Source: Syntrophaceae bacterium (GTDB lineage Bacteria > Desulfobacterota > Syntrophia > Syntrophales > PHBD01). From it: a stretch of DNA of 64,000 bases. Location: contig JABLXX010000002.1 of the NCBI GenBank assembly GCA_013177825.1, forward strand, positions 62,001 through 126,000, given 5' to 3'. The position numbers were made by a program, and so were the translations under genes. The notes under the pieces are model-generated. The model did no database searches and was not told the origin of the DNA. It worked only from the letters and a program-made list of their open reading frames with translations. Shown piece by piece: positions 18,335 to 27,398 of this stretch. The first letter of the stretch is position 1; every line of letters starts with the position of its first letter.

Positions 18335-20125
18335 ATGACCCTCGACATGCTGATCGTACTGGGAGTGATCGCGCTGGCCGTCGCTCTCTTCGCGTCGGAG
18401 AAGCTGCCCGTTGATCTCACGGCGATTCTCGTCATGTGCATCCTCCTCGTGACGGGGATCGTGACGCCCGCGGAGGGGCTCTCGGGTTTCAGCAACTCCG
18501 CCACGGTCACCGTCGCCGCCATGTTCATCCTCAGCGCCGCGCTGACAAAGACCGGGGCGGTGAATTTCCTCGGGGACCTGACGTCGAGGATCTTCCGCTT
18601 CAACTTCTGGGTCGGCCTCGTCGGAACCATGCTTGCCGTCGGCGCCATGTCCGCCTTCATCAACAATACGCCCATCGTGGCCGTGTTCATCCCGATCCTG
18701 CTGGGGCTCTCAACGGCGAACAAGATCAGCCCCTCCCGGCTCCTGATGCCGATCTCCTTCGCCTCCATGTTCGGCGGCGTCTGCACGCTCATCGGGACAT
18801 CGACCAACATCCTGGTCAACTCCATCGCCGTTCAGTATGGCCTGCCGGCCTTCGGCATGTTCGAGTTCAGCTCCCTGGGGCTCGTCTTTTTCGCAGCCGG
18901 AATGGTCTACATGGTCGTCGTCGGCGTCAGGATGATCCCGGAACGGAGCGTCGCGGCCGACCTGACGGAAAAATTCCAGATGCATGAGTACCTGACGGAC
19001 ATCATTCTCCTTCCCGAGGCGAAGTCCGTCGGCAGAAAAGTATCTGAATCCCCCCTCGTCCGGGAGGTGGAGATCGATATCATCGAAGTGATCCGGGGCG
19101 GCAGGCGCCTGTTGACGCCCCTGGAGGAGGTCGTGCTCCAGGAGAACGACCTCCTCCGGGTCCGGTGCGACATCCGGCAGCTCCAGAAGCTGAAGGAGCG
19201 GCTGGGGATCCGGATGATCTCGGACTGCCAGCTTCATGACGGCGATTTCCAGTGCGAAGACCTGATCCTGACGGAGGTCGTCATCGCCCCGAACTCGAGC
19301 CTCGTGGGGAAAACGGTCAAGTCGGCCCGGTTCCGCAACGTTTTCCGGGCCACGGCCCTGGCCCTGCGGCATCGCGGCCAACTCATGAACACCGGCTTTT
19401 CCGAGACCCGCCTCCGGGCCGGTGACGCGATCCTGGTGGAGGCGCGGAGGGAAAATGTCGGGGCGATCCGGAACGACCGGAACTTCGTCGTCGTCTCGGA
19501 GATCGAGACGCCCCAGTACCGGAAGGAAAAGATCCTGCCCGCCCTGGCGATCATCGCCGCGGTAGTCATCACGGCGAGCCTGGAAATTCTGCCCATCATG
19601 ATCGGGGCGATCATCGGAGCCATCCTCCTCGTCGGGGCCAGATGCCTTTCCCTGGAGGAGGCCTACGAGGCCATCGAGTGGAAGGTGATCTTCCTTCTCG
19701 GAGGGATCATCTCCCTGGGGGTCGCCCTGGAGAAGACGGGGGCGGCCATGTTCCTGTCCAATCGGATGATCGATCTCCTCGCCGGCCTGGGTCCCGTGGC
19801 GATCGTTTCCGCACTCTATCTTCTGTCCATGCTGCTTACGAGTGCCATGTCCAACAACGCAACCGCCGTACTTCTGGCACCCATAGCCATCACCGCGGCG
19901 GGCACCATGGGGGTCAGCCCGAAGCCTTTCCTGATGGCCGTCACCTTTGCCGCCTCCGCCAGTTTCATGACCCCCGTGGGCTACCAGACGAACACGATGA
20001 TCTACGGCGTGGGCCAGTACCGGTTCGCCGATTTCCTGAAGGTGGGGACGCCGCTGAACCTGATCTTCTGGATCCTGGCGACGATCTTCATCCCCGTTTT
20101 CTTCCCCTTTCAGGAGGGACCATGA
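18335..20125 (+). CDS. SLC13/DASS-family anion permease with central RCK (TrkA-C) domains
   Basis: A 596-residue inner-membrane transporter. N-terminal membrane segments (residues 1-195) include the family motif [15 protein letters not shown], a cytoplasmic insert carries two TrkA-C-like domains (about residues 215-295 and 300-385, each with the pattern DLLRVRC / DAILVEA), and the C-terminal half again shows [14 protein letters not shown] and [12 protein letters not shown]. This arrangement is common in putative sodium-coupled sulfate, dicarboxylate or phosphate carriers, where the RCK parts are thought to sense a ligand. The substrate cannot be told from sequence. Its stop overlaps the mscS start as ATGA, so both are made together. 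Confidence 0.88.
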   Translation: MTLDMLIVLGVIALAVALFASEKLPVDLTAILVMCILLVTGIVTPAEGLSGFSNSATVTVAAMFILSAALTKTGAVNFLGDLTSRIFRFNFWVGLVGTMLAVGAMSAFINNTPIVAVFIPILLGLSTANKISPSRLLMPISFASMFGGVCTLIGTSTNILVNSIAVQYGLPAFGMFEFSSLGLVFFAAGMVYMVVVGVRMIPERSVAADLTEKFQMHEYLTDIILLPEAKSVGRKVSESPLVREVEIDIIEVIRGGRRLLTPLEEVVLQENDLLRVRCDIRQLQKLKERLGIRMISDCQLHDGDFQCEDLILTEVVIAPNSSLVGKTVKSARFRNVFRATALALRHRGQLMNTGFSETRLRAGDAILVEARRENVGAIRNDRNFVVVSEIETPQYRKEKILPALAIIAAVVITASLEILPIMIGAIIGAILLVGARCLSLEEAYEAIEWKVIFLLGGIISLGVALEKTGAAMFLSNRMIDLLAGLGPVAIVSALYLLSMLLTSAMSNNATAVLLAPIAITAAGTMGVSPKPFLMAVTFAASASFMTPVGYQTNTMIYGVGQYRFADFLKVGTPLNLIFWILATIFIPVFFPFQEGP

Positions 20126-20988
20126 ACACGATCTCCGACATCGCGGACCGTATCGTCGATCATCTGAGCATTCCCCTGTTCTCCCTGGGCGGATCCACGT
20201 TCACCCTCTGGATGCTCGTCTACCTGGTCTTCTTTTCCGTCCTCCTCGTCTTCGCGGCGTCGAGGATCAACCGGATCGTCGCGTACCGGATCCTGGCGAA
20301 CAGCCGGATCGACCTGGGCGTCCGGATCGCCATCGGGTCCATCGTGAAGTATGCCCTCCTGACGATCGGCTTCGTCATCATCCTGCAGACTGCGGGGATC
20401 GACCTGAGCAGCATCACCATCCTGTTCGGGGCCCTCGGCGTCGGCATCGGCTTCGGCCTGCAGAACATCACGAACAACTTCGTCAGCGGGCTCATCATCC
20501 TGTTCGAGCGGCCCATCAAGGTGGGCGACCGGATCGAGGTGTCCGGCATCGCCGGGGACGTTGTGGACATCTCCATGAGGGCCACCACCATCGTCACAAA
20601 CGACAACATCTCCATCATCGTCCCGAACTCGGAGTTCATATCCTCGACGGTCATCAACTGGAGTCACACGGACCGCAGCGTCCGCTTCAACTTCCCCGTC
20701 GGGGTATCCTACCGGGAGGATCCCCTGAAGATCCGGGAACTCCTGCTGGAAATCGCCCTCGATCATCCCGGCATCCTGAAAGAGCCCCGACCGGACGTGC
20801 TGTTCACCGAGTACGGGGACAGCGCGCTGATGTTCAATCTGCGGGTCTGGACGAGCGAATATGTCAACCGTCCCGGAGTCCTGAAGAGCCATCTGTACTA
20901 TGAGATCTCCCGGCGGTTCCGGGAGGCGGGTGTCGAAATTCCGTTTCCCCAGCGGGACATCCACATCAAGGAAATGCCTAGGGAGTGA
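20122..20988 (+). CDS. MscS-family mechanosensitive ion channel
   Basis: The 288-residue protein has about three N-terminal membrane helices, the Gly/Ala-rich pore helix region [20 protein letters not shown], then the cytoplasmic beta domain with the family motif [13 protein letters not shown] and [13 protein letters not shown], and VPNSEFIS. That is the full core of small MscS channels, which open under membrane tension to release solutes. The ATG at 20122 overlaps the permease stop and has AGGAGG five bases upstream. Pairing with a solute permease suggests a shared role in turgor or anion balance; this is inference. Confidence 0.9.
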   Translation: MNTISDIADRIVDHLSIPLFSLGGSTFTLWMLVYLVFFSVLLVFAASRINRIVAYRILANSRIDLGVRIAIGSIVKYALLTIGFVIILQTAGIDLSSITILFGALGVGIGFGLQNITNNFVSGLIILFERPIKVGDRIEVSGIAGDVVDISMRATTIVTNDNISIIVPNSEFISSTVINWSHTDRSVRFNFPVGVSYREDPLKIRELLLEIALDHPGILKEPRPDVLFTEYGDSALMFNLRVWTSEYVNRPGVLKSHLYYEISRRFREAGVEIPFPQRDIHIKEMPRE

Positions 20989-20999
20989 GGAGTCGAAAT

Positions 21000-21329
21000 A
21001 TGGTTCGGAAAATCATGCATTCCCTGAAACTGGACAGCGACATCGAGGATTGCGAGGTCATCCACGCAACCATCGAAAGAGACGTCATCTTCAAGGGACC
21101 AACCTCTGGATCCTGGCCTTCGCCATTATCGTGGCCATCAGCAGCAAGTCCAAGGGAAACGTCATTCCCGAGTTCGCCATCGCCACGGTGCCGAAGCGCC
21201 GGAAAAGCAGGACGTGATCGTATTCAAAATCAGTAGGGCTTCACTCAGAAAAGCGGACCGGAAAAAATCGCCGGCTGGCTGGCGTCGCGCCTGGAAAAGA
21301 AGACGATCAAGGTATTCTACGAGAACTGA
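21000..21329 (+). pseudogene. Decayed DUF389-family membrane protein gene
   Basis: The first frame reads MVRKIMHSLKLDSD...ERDVIFKG from 21000. At about 21097 the sense continues one frame over as GTNLWILAFAIIVA, the typical first membrane segment of DUF389 proteins, implying a one-base deletion. The text then jumps to KSKGNVIPEFAIATV, which in intact relatives lies several membrane helices later, and that frame hits TGA at about 21217. A last fragment, IAGWLASRLEKKTIKVFYEN, ends at 21329 and may be the old C-terminus. So the gene has at least one frameshift and large internal deletions; about 110 codons of an expected 300 or more remain. Assignment to DUF389 is from the motif pattern. Confidence 0.65.
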
Positions 21330-21414
21330 TCAGGCGGGAGCCGTCCGGGACGTCTCCGTTCCCGATGAGGGGCGGGCGTGAGGGCGGAGCATCCATCCGG
21401 AACAGGGGGTAGCT

Positions 21415-22827
21415 ATGGAGTCCCATCGCAGCGTCACGAACGTGCCATTCGAGGAAATCCGGGTCGGCGCAGCCGAGGAGTGGACGGTCGTCCTGAACCG
21501 GACGCAGGTCGATCTGATGGCTCTCGTCTCCGGGGATGTGGATTCCTTTCATCTGGCCCCGGAGACGGGCGGCGGAGACCCAAAGCGGATCGAGACGACG
21601 GAGGCCGCCGGCTCCGAGGCCCTGCTGTCCGATCTGATCGGAACGCGCCTTCCCGGCCCCGGGACGAAGATCCTGAGCCGGGACATGAGATATGCCGGCG
21701 ATGTCCGGGTGGGGGATTCGCTCACGGCCCGGGTCACCGTGACGGCGAAGCACGACACGGGCCGCCGCGTCATCCTGGATTGCCGGGTCGTCAACCAGGA
21801 GGGCCGGGAGCTGGTTGCCGGCACAACGGTCGTGGAGGCGCCGGAGAAAAGGCTTGCCTACAACGAAGTCGCGCCGGCCCACCTGGAACTGCGGAGGCGG
21901 GACGTCTTCGTGAACCTTTTCCGGGCCTGCAGTGCCTGCGGACCCGTCACCTGCGCCGTTGCGCACCCCTGCGACCGCGACTCCCTTGCGGGGGCCCTCC
22001 TGGCGGCCGAGCGGGGGATCATCATCCCGGTTCTGGTCGGCCCCGAGGAGAAAATTCGCCACACCGCCGTGGAGACGGGGATCGACCTGGGGGGCCAGCG
22101 GATCGTCGCGGTGCCCCACAGCCACGCGGCGGCGGCGAAGGCCGTCGAGATGGCCCGCCGGGGCGAGGTGGAGTCGATCATGAAGGGGAGCCTCCACACC
22201 GACGAGCTGATGGGGGCCGTCGTGCCGTCCGCCTCGGGACTCCGGACCGGACGGCGGATCAGCCACGCCTTTATCCTGGATGTTCCCGCCTACCCCAAGA
22301 TGCTCATGATGACCGACGCGGCGGTCAACCTCTTTCCCGGACTCGAGGACAAGCGGGACATCATCCAGAACGCCATCGATCTGGCGGTGGTGCTGGGGAT
22401 CGCGACGCCGCGGGTGGGCATCCTCTCCGCCGTGGAGACGGTCACCTCCCGGATCCCCTCCACGCTCGACGCGGCGGCCCTGTGCAAGATGGCCGACCGG
22501 GGCCAGATCCGGGGCGGCATCCTCGACGGACCGCTGGCTTACGACAATGCCATCAGCGCCCGGGCCGCGAAGACCAAGGGAATCGAATCCCCCGTCAGCG
22601 GCGAGGCGGACATCCTCCTGGCACCGGACATCGAGTCGGCCAACATGCTCCTGAAGCAGCTCACCTACCTGGCGGGGGCGGAAGGCGCCGGGATCGTGCT
22701 GGGAACCCGGGTCCCGATCATCCTCACCAGCCGGGCCGACTCCGTGCGGACGAGGCTGGCCTCGGCGGCTCTCATGGCCATTGTCGCCCGGACGGCCCGG
22801 GGGCCGGCCGCCCTTCCAGCGACGTGA
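21415..22827 (+). CDS. MaoC-like enoyl-CoA hydratase / phosphate acyltransferase fusion
   Basis: A 470-residue two-domain protein. Residues about 1-150 form a MaoC-type hotdog domain (FEEIRVGAAEEWTV, DVDSFHLAPE, GEALLSDLIGTRLPGPGT-like region at 65-85, VRVGDSLTARVTV). Residues about 160-460 are a phosphate acetyl/butyryltransferase (VPHSHAAAAKAVEMARRGE, IMKGSLHTDELMGAVV, GGILDGPLAYDNAIS, LAPDIESANMLLKQL). Such fusions are known in proteobacteria and are taken to act in acyl-CoA/acyl-phosphate turnover. In an anaerobe it could let acyl groups be captured for substrate-level phosphorylation. In the hotdog part the canonical Asp/His dyad can be matched to DVDSFH. Confidence 0.85.
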   Translation: MESHRSVTNVPFEEIRVGAAEEWTVVLNRTQVDLMALVSGDVDSFHLAPETGGGDPKRIETTEAAGSEALLSDLIGTRLPGPGTKILSRDMRYAGDVRVGDSLTARVTVTAKHDTGRRVILDCRVVNQEGRELVAGTTVVEAPEKRLAYNEVAPAHLELRRRDVFVNLFRACSACGPVTCAVAHPCDRDSLAGALLAAERGIIIPVLVGPEEKIRHTAVETGIDLGGQRIVAVPHSHAAAAKAVEMARRGEVESIMKGSLHTDELMGAVVPSASGLRTGRRISHAFILDVPAYPKMLMMTDAAVNLFPGLEDKRDIIQNAIDLAVVLGIATPRVGILSAVETVTSRIPSTLDAAALCKMADRGQIRGGILDGPLAYDNAISARAAKTKGIESPVSGEADILLAPDIESANMLLKQLTYLAGAEGAGIVLGTRVPIILTSRADSVRTRLASAALMAIVARTARGPAALPAT

Positions 22828-22867
22828 GGGAAGACGGCCGTCAACGGGGGCACAGCAGGGAACACCC

Positions 22868-24565
22868 ATGAAATTTCTTCCTTCCGTCCTCAGCTCCTTT
22901 CTCGACAGCGAGAGCACCCGGCAAAACACCCGGATGCTCCTGCGCTACTGCCTCGTCCTGTTCACCATGGTCACCGTCTACAGCGTGATCTTCCATCTGA
23001 TCATGGCGGCGGAGGGACAGGATCATTCCTGGATCACCGGGTTCTACTGGACCCTGGTCGTCATGAGCACCCTCGGGTTCGGCGACATCACCTTCCATTC
23101 GGACCTGGGGCGCCTCTTCTCCATCCTGGTCCTTTTCTCCGGGGTCATCTTCCTCCTGGTCCTGCTCCCCTTCACGTTCATCAAGTTCTTCTTCGCACCC
23201 TGGATCGAGGCGGAGACCCGCAAGCGCTATCCCCGCGAGCTGCCGCCGGGAACGAGGAACCACGTCATCATCACGTCCCACGATGCGGTCACCGCGGCGC
23301 TGATCGAGAAACTGAAGACCTACAAGCGGGAATATGTCGTCGTCGTCGATGAGTACGAAAAGTCCAAGGACCTGTACGACGCAGGCGTGCGGGTCGCCAT
23401 CGGCCACATCGACGACCCGGAGACATACCGGAAGATGCGGGCCGACCGGGCCGCCCTCGTTGTCGCCACCAACCGCGACGAGGTGAATACCAACATTGCC
23501 TTCACCGTCCGGGAACTGAACGAGACGGTCCCCATCATCGCCACCGCCGATTCCCCCCATTCCGTGGACATCCTTTACCTCGCGGGGTGTTCGCGGGTCC
23601 TCGAACTGACGGAGATTCTGGGACGCTCCCTGGCGGGGTGGACCCTGGGCGGCGACTTCCGGTCCAACATCCTGGGGCGTTTCGACAACCTCCTGATCGC
23701 CCAGGCCCCCGCCGTCAGCACTCCCCTGGTGGGAAAGACCCTGGCCGAGAGCCGGCTTCGGGAGAAGATCGGAGTGGCCGTCGTCGCCATCTGGGAGCGG
23801 GGCCGGATCGAGGTGCCCGGACCGGATACGGTGATCCAGCGCTCCACCTCCCTGCTGTTTGCCGGCACGGAGGAGCAGATCGCCCATTATGACGAGGTGT
23901 ATTCTTTCTATCAACTGAGTCGCCATGCCGGCGATGCGGTGATCATCATCGGCGGCGGGCGTGTCGGGAAAGCCATCGGCGAGCAGTTCAAGGAGCGGGG
24001 CGTGGACTTTCTCATCATTGAAAAGAACCCCCGGCGGACCGAGGAAGACGCCCTTTACATCACCGGAGACGCCGCGGACATCGGAACCCTCAAAAAGGCC
24101 TGGATCGAAAAGGCTCCCGCCGCCCTGATCACCACCCATGACGACGCGACGAACATCTACCTGACGAAGTATCTCCGGAGCCTGCGTCCGGACATGCAGA
24201 TCATCTGCCGGGCCAACGCCGACAGGAACATCTCGACCCTGCACCGCGCGGGAGCGGATTTCGTCATGTCCTATGCCTCCCTGGGGGCCGATGCCATCTT
24301 CCATTACATGGGAAGGGAAGACATGTTCCTCCTCGCGGAGGGACTCAATATTTTCCGGCTTCCCACGCCCCCCTCCCTCGTGGGGAAAACCCTCGCCCAG
24401 TCCCGGGTGCGCCCGCTTACGGGGTGCACCGTTGTCGGCATCCGGAAAGAAGGCGGCGATGTGACCATCAATCCGGATCCGTTCCTGCTCGTGGAGGAAA
24501 ACTCCGAGCTGATCCTGATCGGTACCCCGGACGCGGAGCTGACGTTCTCCCGCACCTACCTGTGA
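22868..24565 (+). CDS. Potassium channel with two RCK (TrkA-N/TrkA-C) modules
   Basis: A 565-residue membrane protein. Two helices flank a pore loop with the selectivity-filter sequence TLGFGD (residues about 72-77), a variant of TVGYGD. Two consecutive Rossmann-type RCK domains follow: NHVIITSHDAVTAAL (about 130) and AVIIIGGGRVGKAIG (about 355), each with a TrkA-C part (LVGKTLAESRLRE and LVGKTLAQSRVRP). The second has a complete G-x-G-x-x-G nucleotide site; the first, TSHDAV, lacks it. The ATG at 22868 has AGGGA nine bases upstream; the open frame extends further back but overlaps the previous gene. It is likely a ligand-gated K+ channel. Confidence 0.88.
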   Translation: MKFLPSVLSSFLDSESTRQNTRMLLRYCLVLFTMVTVYSVIFHLIMAAEGQDHSWITGFYWTLVVMSTLGFGDITFHSDLGRLFSILVLFSGVIFLLVLLPFTFIKFFFAPWIEAETRKRYPRELPPGTRNHVIITSHDAVTAALIEKLKTYKREYVVVVDEYEKSKDLYDAGVRVAIGHIDDPETYRKMRADRAALVVATNRDEVNTNIAFTVRELNETVPIIATADSPHSVDILYLAGCSRVLELTEILGRSLAGWTLGGDFRSNILGRFDNLLIAQAPAVSTPLVGKTLAESRLREKIGVAVVAIWERGRIEVPGPDTVIQRSTSLLFAGTEEQIAHYDEVYSFYQLSRHAGDAVIIIGGGRVGKAIGEQFKERGVDFLIIEKNPRRTEEDALYITGDAADIGTLKKAWIEKAPAALITTHDDATNIYLTKYLRSLRPDMQIICRANADRNISTLHRAGADFVMSYASLGADAIFHYMGREDMFLLAEGLNIFRLPTPPSLVGKTLAQSRVRPLTGCTVVGIRKEGGDVTINPDPFLLVEENSELILIGTPDAELTFSRTYL

Positions 24566-24659
24566 GGATCCCGAAAGCCGGGATTCCGAAAGACGGTTGA
24601 AAACGTCCGCCCTTTCGGGTACCTTTGAACAACTATTTTGTACAGGGAGAGACTCGTTC

Positions 24660-24863
24660 ATGAAGCAGCTGTACCTGTCGGAAACGAACCGGAAAATCGG
24701 CGGTGTCTGCGGAGGGGTCGGGGAATATTTCGATCGGGATCCCACCTTCATCCGGATCCTTTTTGTTCTGCTGACCCTGTTTTCCTTCGGATTCGGGATC
24801 CTGGCCTATATCGCCATGTGGCTCATCATTCCCAGGCGGCCGGAGGGGATCCCGCAGGATTGA
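24660..24863 (+). CDS. PspC-domain small membrane protein
   Basis: A 67-residue protein with the PspC signature KIGGVCGGVGEYFDRDPTFI followed by a hydrophobic stretch (RILFVLLTLFSFGFGILAYI) and a short basic tail. Single-domain PspC proteins sit in the inner membrane and are linked to envelope stress responses. The ATG at 24660 has GGGAGAG about eight bases upstream, better than the in-frame TTG at 24597. No pspA/pspB genes lie nearby. Confidence 0.85.
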   Translation: MKQLYLSETNRKIGGVCGGVGEYFDRDPTFIRILFVLLTLFSFGFGILAYIAMWLIIPRRPEGIPQD

Positions 24864-24942
24864 CGGATTCCGGCGGACCGGGTCGGAAGAAGATCGGTGG
24901 ACGGCACCGGGATGGGCCATGGAGCATGAAAGGAGAAACGAC

Positions 24943-25422
24943 ATGAAACGAATCGGAAGCCTGGCAGCGGTTGCAATGGTCCTGGCGCTTCTGTGCGGCT
25001 GTGCCGCCTTTGCCGGGAAGGCCGGCCAGATCAAGGCGGACGTGGAGGCGGCCCGCATGTTCGAAGCGGACTCCTGCCGTGCCGATTATGCCTGGTATGC
25101 AAGCGGCTCCCACACGTATCCGAATGCGATCATCGGGATCCGGAAGGACCTGAAGCTCGTGGACGACACGCTGTGGCGGCGGCTGGAAATGAATCCCAAA
25201 ACGTGCCGCGAACTGGTGACCGGGGTCCAGGACAGGGCCCGGGAGGTCGGCCAGATGCCTTACGGCTTTTCGATCCTCAACGACCGGGGGGAGCGGATCG
25301 GGATCTGGTATTCCATCCTTCCGGCCCGGACGGGGGCCCGGATGCTGGATGACAAAACGGTGCTCCTGTACACGCCAGACATCGACACCTACGATCGGTA
25401 TGAAAAGGACCGCGGGGACTAG
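24943..25422 (+). CDS. Putative lipoprotein of unknown function
   Basis: A 159-residue protein. The N-terminus is a lipoprotein signal: MKRIGSLAAVAMVLALLCGC, with the lipobox LCGC, so the mature protein should start at Cys20 and be membrane-anchored. The rest (ADYAWYASGSHTYPNAIIGI, YGFSILNDRGERIGIWYSIL) matches no family I can name with certainty; the GERIGIWYS-type beta pattern suggests a small beta-sheet domain. The ATG at 24943 follows AAAGGAG by seven bases. It lies between pspC and a ferritin-like gene, all on one strand with short spacers, so an envelope-stress context is possible. Confidence 0.7.
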   Translation: MKRIGSLAAVAMVLALLCGCAAFAGKAGQIKADVEAARMFEADSCRADYAWYASGSHTYPNAIIGIRKDLKLVDDTLWRRLEMNPKTCRELVTGVQDRAREVGQMPYGFSILNDRGERIGIWYSILPARTGARMLDDKTVLLYTPDIDTYDRYEKDRGD

Positions 25423-25464
25423 CCCCGCGTTTTATCCGGACCGGCCGGCGGAGAGGAGGCAGAG

Positions 25465-25983
25465 ATGAAAGAGCGTCTGAATGCACTGGAAGTGGCCCTG
25501 AACAACGAGATGCAGGAGCACCGGTTCTACCTGGAACACGCCCGGAAAAGCACGAATCCCGTGGGAAGGGCGATGTTCGAGCAGATCGCCGCAGAAGAAA
25601 TGGAGCACTATGCGCGGCTCAGGGAGCTGCACGGGAAATGGCTGAAGGAAGAAAAGTGGCCCGAGACCGTGCCCCTGAACGTGAAGGACACGGCGGTGAA
25701 GGACGTCCTGGCGAAGATGGTCCGGGAGGCCGGCCGGGGGCCTGCCGGCGACAAAGGCGACATGGAGGCCCTCGAGACGGCGATCGAGTTCGAGGCCAAC
25801 GGAGCGCTTTATTACGCCCGGCTCCGGGACCAGGTGACGGATCCCCGCGAGAAAGCCTTCTTCAACCTCCTGGCCGACATCGAGCACGAACACTTCGTCT
25901 CGCTGAAGGATACGCAGGAATACCTGGCCGATCCGGCCGGCTGGTTCCGAATGAGGGAGAAGGGCGGTCTCGACGGGGGATGA
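25465..25983 (+). CDS. Ferritin-like (rubrerythrin-type) diiron protein
   Basis: A 172-residue four-helix-bundle protein. The iron-ligand pattern is clear: Glu in NNEMQEHRFY (helix 1), EEMEH (helix 2), EFEANGALYY (helix 3) and IEHEHF (helix 4), i.e. two E-x-x-H pairs plus two further Glu. It lacks the C-terminal rubredoxin domain of true rubrerythrin. Proteins of this type detoxify peroxide or store iron in anaerobes. A strong site (GAGAGGAGG) precedes the ATG. It converges on the SPOR/TPR gene 39 bases further on. Confidence 0.85.
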   Translation: MKERLNALEVALNNEMQEHRFYLEHARKSTNPVGRAMFEQIAAEEMEHYARLRELHGKWLKEEKWPETVPLNVKDTAVKDVLAKMVREAGRGPAGDKGDMEALETAIEFEANGALYYARLRDQVTDPREKAFFNLLADIEHEHFVSLKDTQEYLADPAGWFRMREKGGLDGG

Positions 25984-26022
25984 CCAGGAAGGATGGCCCG
26001 GCAGTTCGAATGGCCGGTTCCG

Positions 26023-27336
26023 TTACTTCCGGGCTCCCTTCATCTCCGACAACAGTTCACAAGCGCGCCGGTTCTTCAGAACGCAGGCGCTCTCCAGGTC
26101 CCGCCTAGCCTGATCGAAGCGGCCCGATTTCCGGCAAGCGAGGGCCCGGTTGTAAATGGCATCGCTGTAGTCGGGTTTCAGCCGCAGGGCGGCGTCGTAG
26201 TCGGAGATGGCCAGTTCGGCGCGCTGGATCGCTTCATACGTCAGGCCGCGTCCGTTGTAAGCCTCTGCGAATGTAGGATCCAGTTCGATGGAACGGCTGT
26301 AGTTCGCCACGGCAATCTCCAGCATTCCCTTTGCCAAATATTCGTTGGCCTTCTCGAAGTATTTCCGGGCCTCCACCCGGTCGCCGGGAAGCGCGGGGGC
26401 CGTCGTCAGCGGCTCCCGCCGCGGCGCGGATTCCGTGTCGGGGCTTACGCGCGGCGGCTCGACCGCCGGCGCCGGGGGGTCCGGACGAACGGGAGGCGGC
26501 GCGGTCCGGATGGCTTCTTCCGGATCAGGTTCTTCCTGAAGCTCTCCCCAGGTAATCCCGCCCGTTTTTTTTACCGGTCCGTTCTTTGCCTCGCCTGACG
26601 CCGGTGCTCTCCTGACGGAGAGGGCCGCCGGCTGGGCCGCCTTCGAGGCGTTCGCGGGCGGTTCCGTCCACGTGGGAAGCGCCGCCGGTCCGGGCTTCGG
26701 CTTGCAGACATCGTTGCGGCAGGGGACCGCCGGTGAAGGTTCGGCCGGTTTGGCCGACTTGACGGGTTCGGCGGCGGGGGGCTGCCGGACCGCTTCGGCC
26801 GCTTTGGGCGGCCCCACCGGTTCCGTGCTCGTTACATCGGGAAAGAAAATTTTGCCTTTTGCGGAGGTTTCCGGCTTCGGGGCGGGGGTCGCCCGCTCCG
26901 CAGGCGGGGGAGCCGGAGGTTTCGCCGCCACCGGTGGCGTCCGGGATTTCGCCGTCGACACTCCGGTCCGCTCAACCGCCGTATATTTGGAAACTCCCTG
27001 CTCTTTCAGGCGAATCGCCTGCTTCCCGGCCGCCGCTTCGTCGGCGTACGGTCCCACGTACACCCTCCACCAGGTTCCCTTCCGGGGCAGGACGACTTTC
27101 CGGGAATACGCCGGCCATCCTTTTGCGGCCAGCTGCCGGATGTGCTTGATCGCATGGATTTCCTGCCGGAACGACGAAATGTGGATGCTGAAGGCGCCGT
27201 CCGCTGCCGGGGCGACCGCCGCAGCAAGCGCTCCCGGTGAGGAGCAGAAAAAGACAAGCAGGACGGCGCAGACCCAGAGACGGGCGGCCTTCAGCAATCC
27301 GCAGTGCATGACGGGGTGTTCATTCTGCCGTGCCAT
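26023..27336 (-). CDS. Secreted SPOR-domain and TPR-repeat protein
   Basis: A 437-residue envelope protein. The N-terminus has a signal or membrane-anchor segment (LWVCAVLLVFFCSSPGALAA), then a SPOR-like domain (FSIHISSFRQEIHAIKHIRQ to VSKYTAV; about residues 45-115, with WWRVYVGPYADEAAA) that binds denuded peptidoglycan in relatives. A long Pro/Ala-rich linker (about 120-320) leads to C-terminal TPR repeats (YLAKGMLEIAVANYSRSIEL, TYEAIQRAELAISDYDAAL, ALACRKSGRFDQARRDLESA). A cell-division or envelope role is inferred. The ATG at 27336 has AGGAGG nine bases upstream; the frame is open for 167 codons before it, but those read as nonsense. Confidence 0.8.
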   Translation of the reverse strand: MARQNEHPVMHCGLLKAARLWVCAVLLVFFCSSPGALAAAVAPAADGAFSIHISSFRQEIHAIKHIRQLAAKGWPAYSRKVVLPRKGTWWRVYVGPYADEAAAGKQAIRLKEQGVSKYTAVERTGVSTAKSRTPPVAAKPPAPPPAERATPAPKPETSAKGKIFFPDVTSTEPVGPPKAAEAVRQPPAAEPVKSAKPAEPSPAVPCRNDVCKPKPGPAALPTWTEPPANASKAAQPAALSVRRAPASGEAKNGPVKKTGGITWGELQEEPDPEEAIRTAPPPVRPDPPAPAVEPPRVSPDTESAPRREPLTTAPALPGDRVEARKYFEKANEYLAKGMLEIAVANYSRSIELDPTFAEAYNGRGLTYEAIQRAELAISDYDAALRLKPDYSDAIYNRALACRKSGRFDQARRDLESACVLKNRRACELLSEMKGARK

Positions 27337-27398
27337 GGATGCATCCTCCTGACCGCGGGTGCGGATGCCCGTTCCTATACCACAACGCGGCCCTGTCT

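Noticed and set aside
17284-18825. A 513-codon minus-strand frame spanning the SagB-type gene
   Set aside because: It runs into the start of the SLC13 gene and shows no motif; the nitroreductase frame in the same area is well supported.
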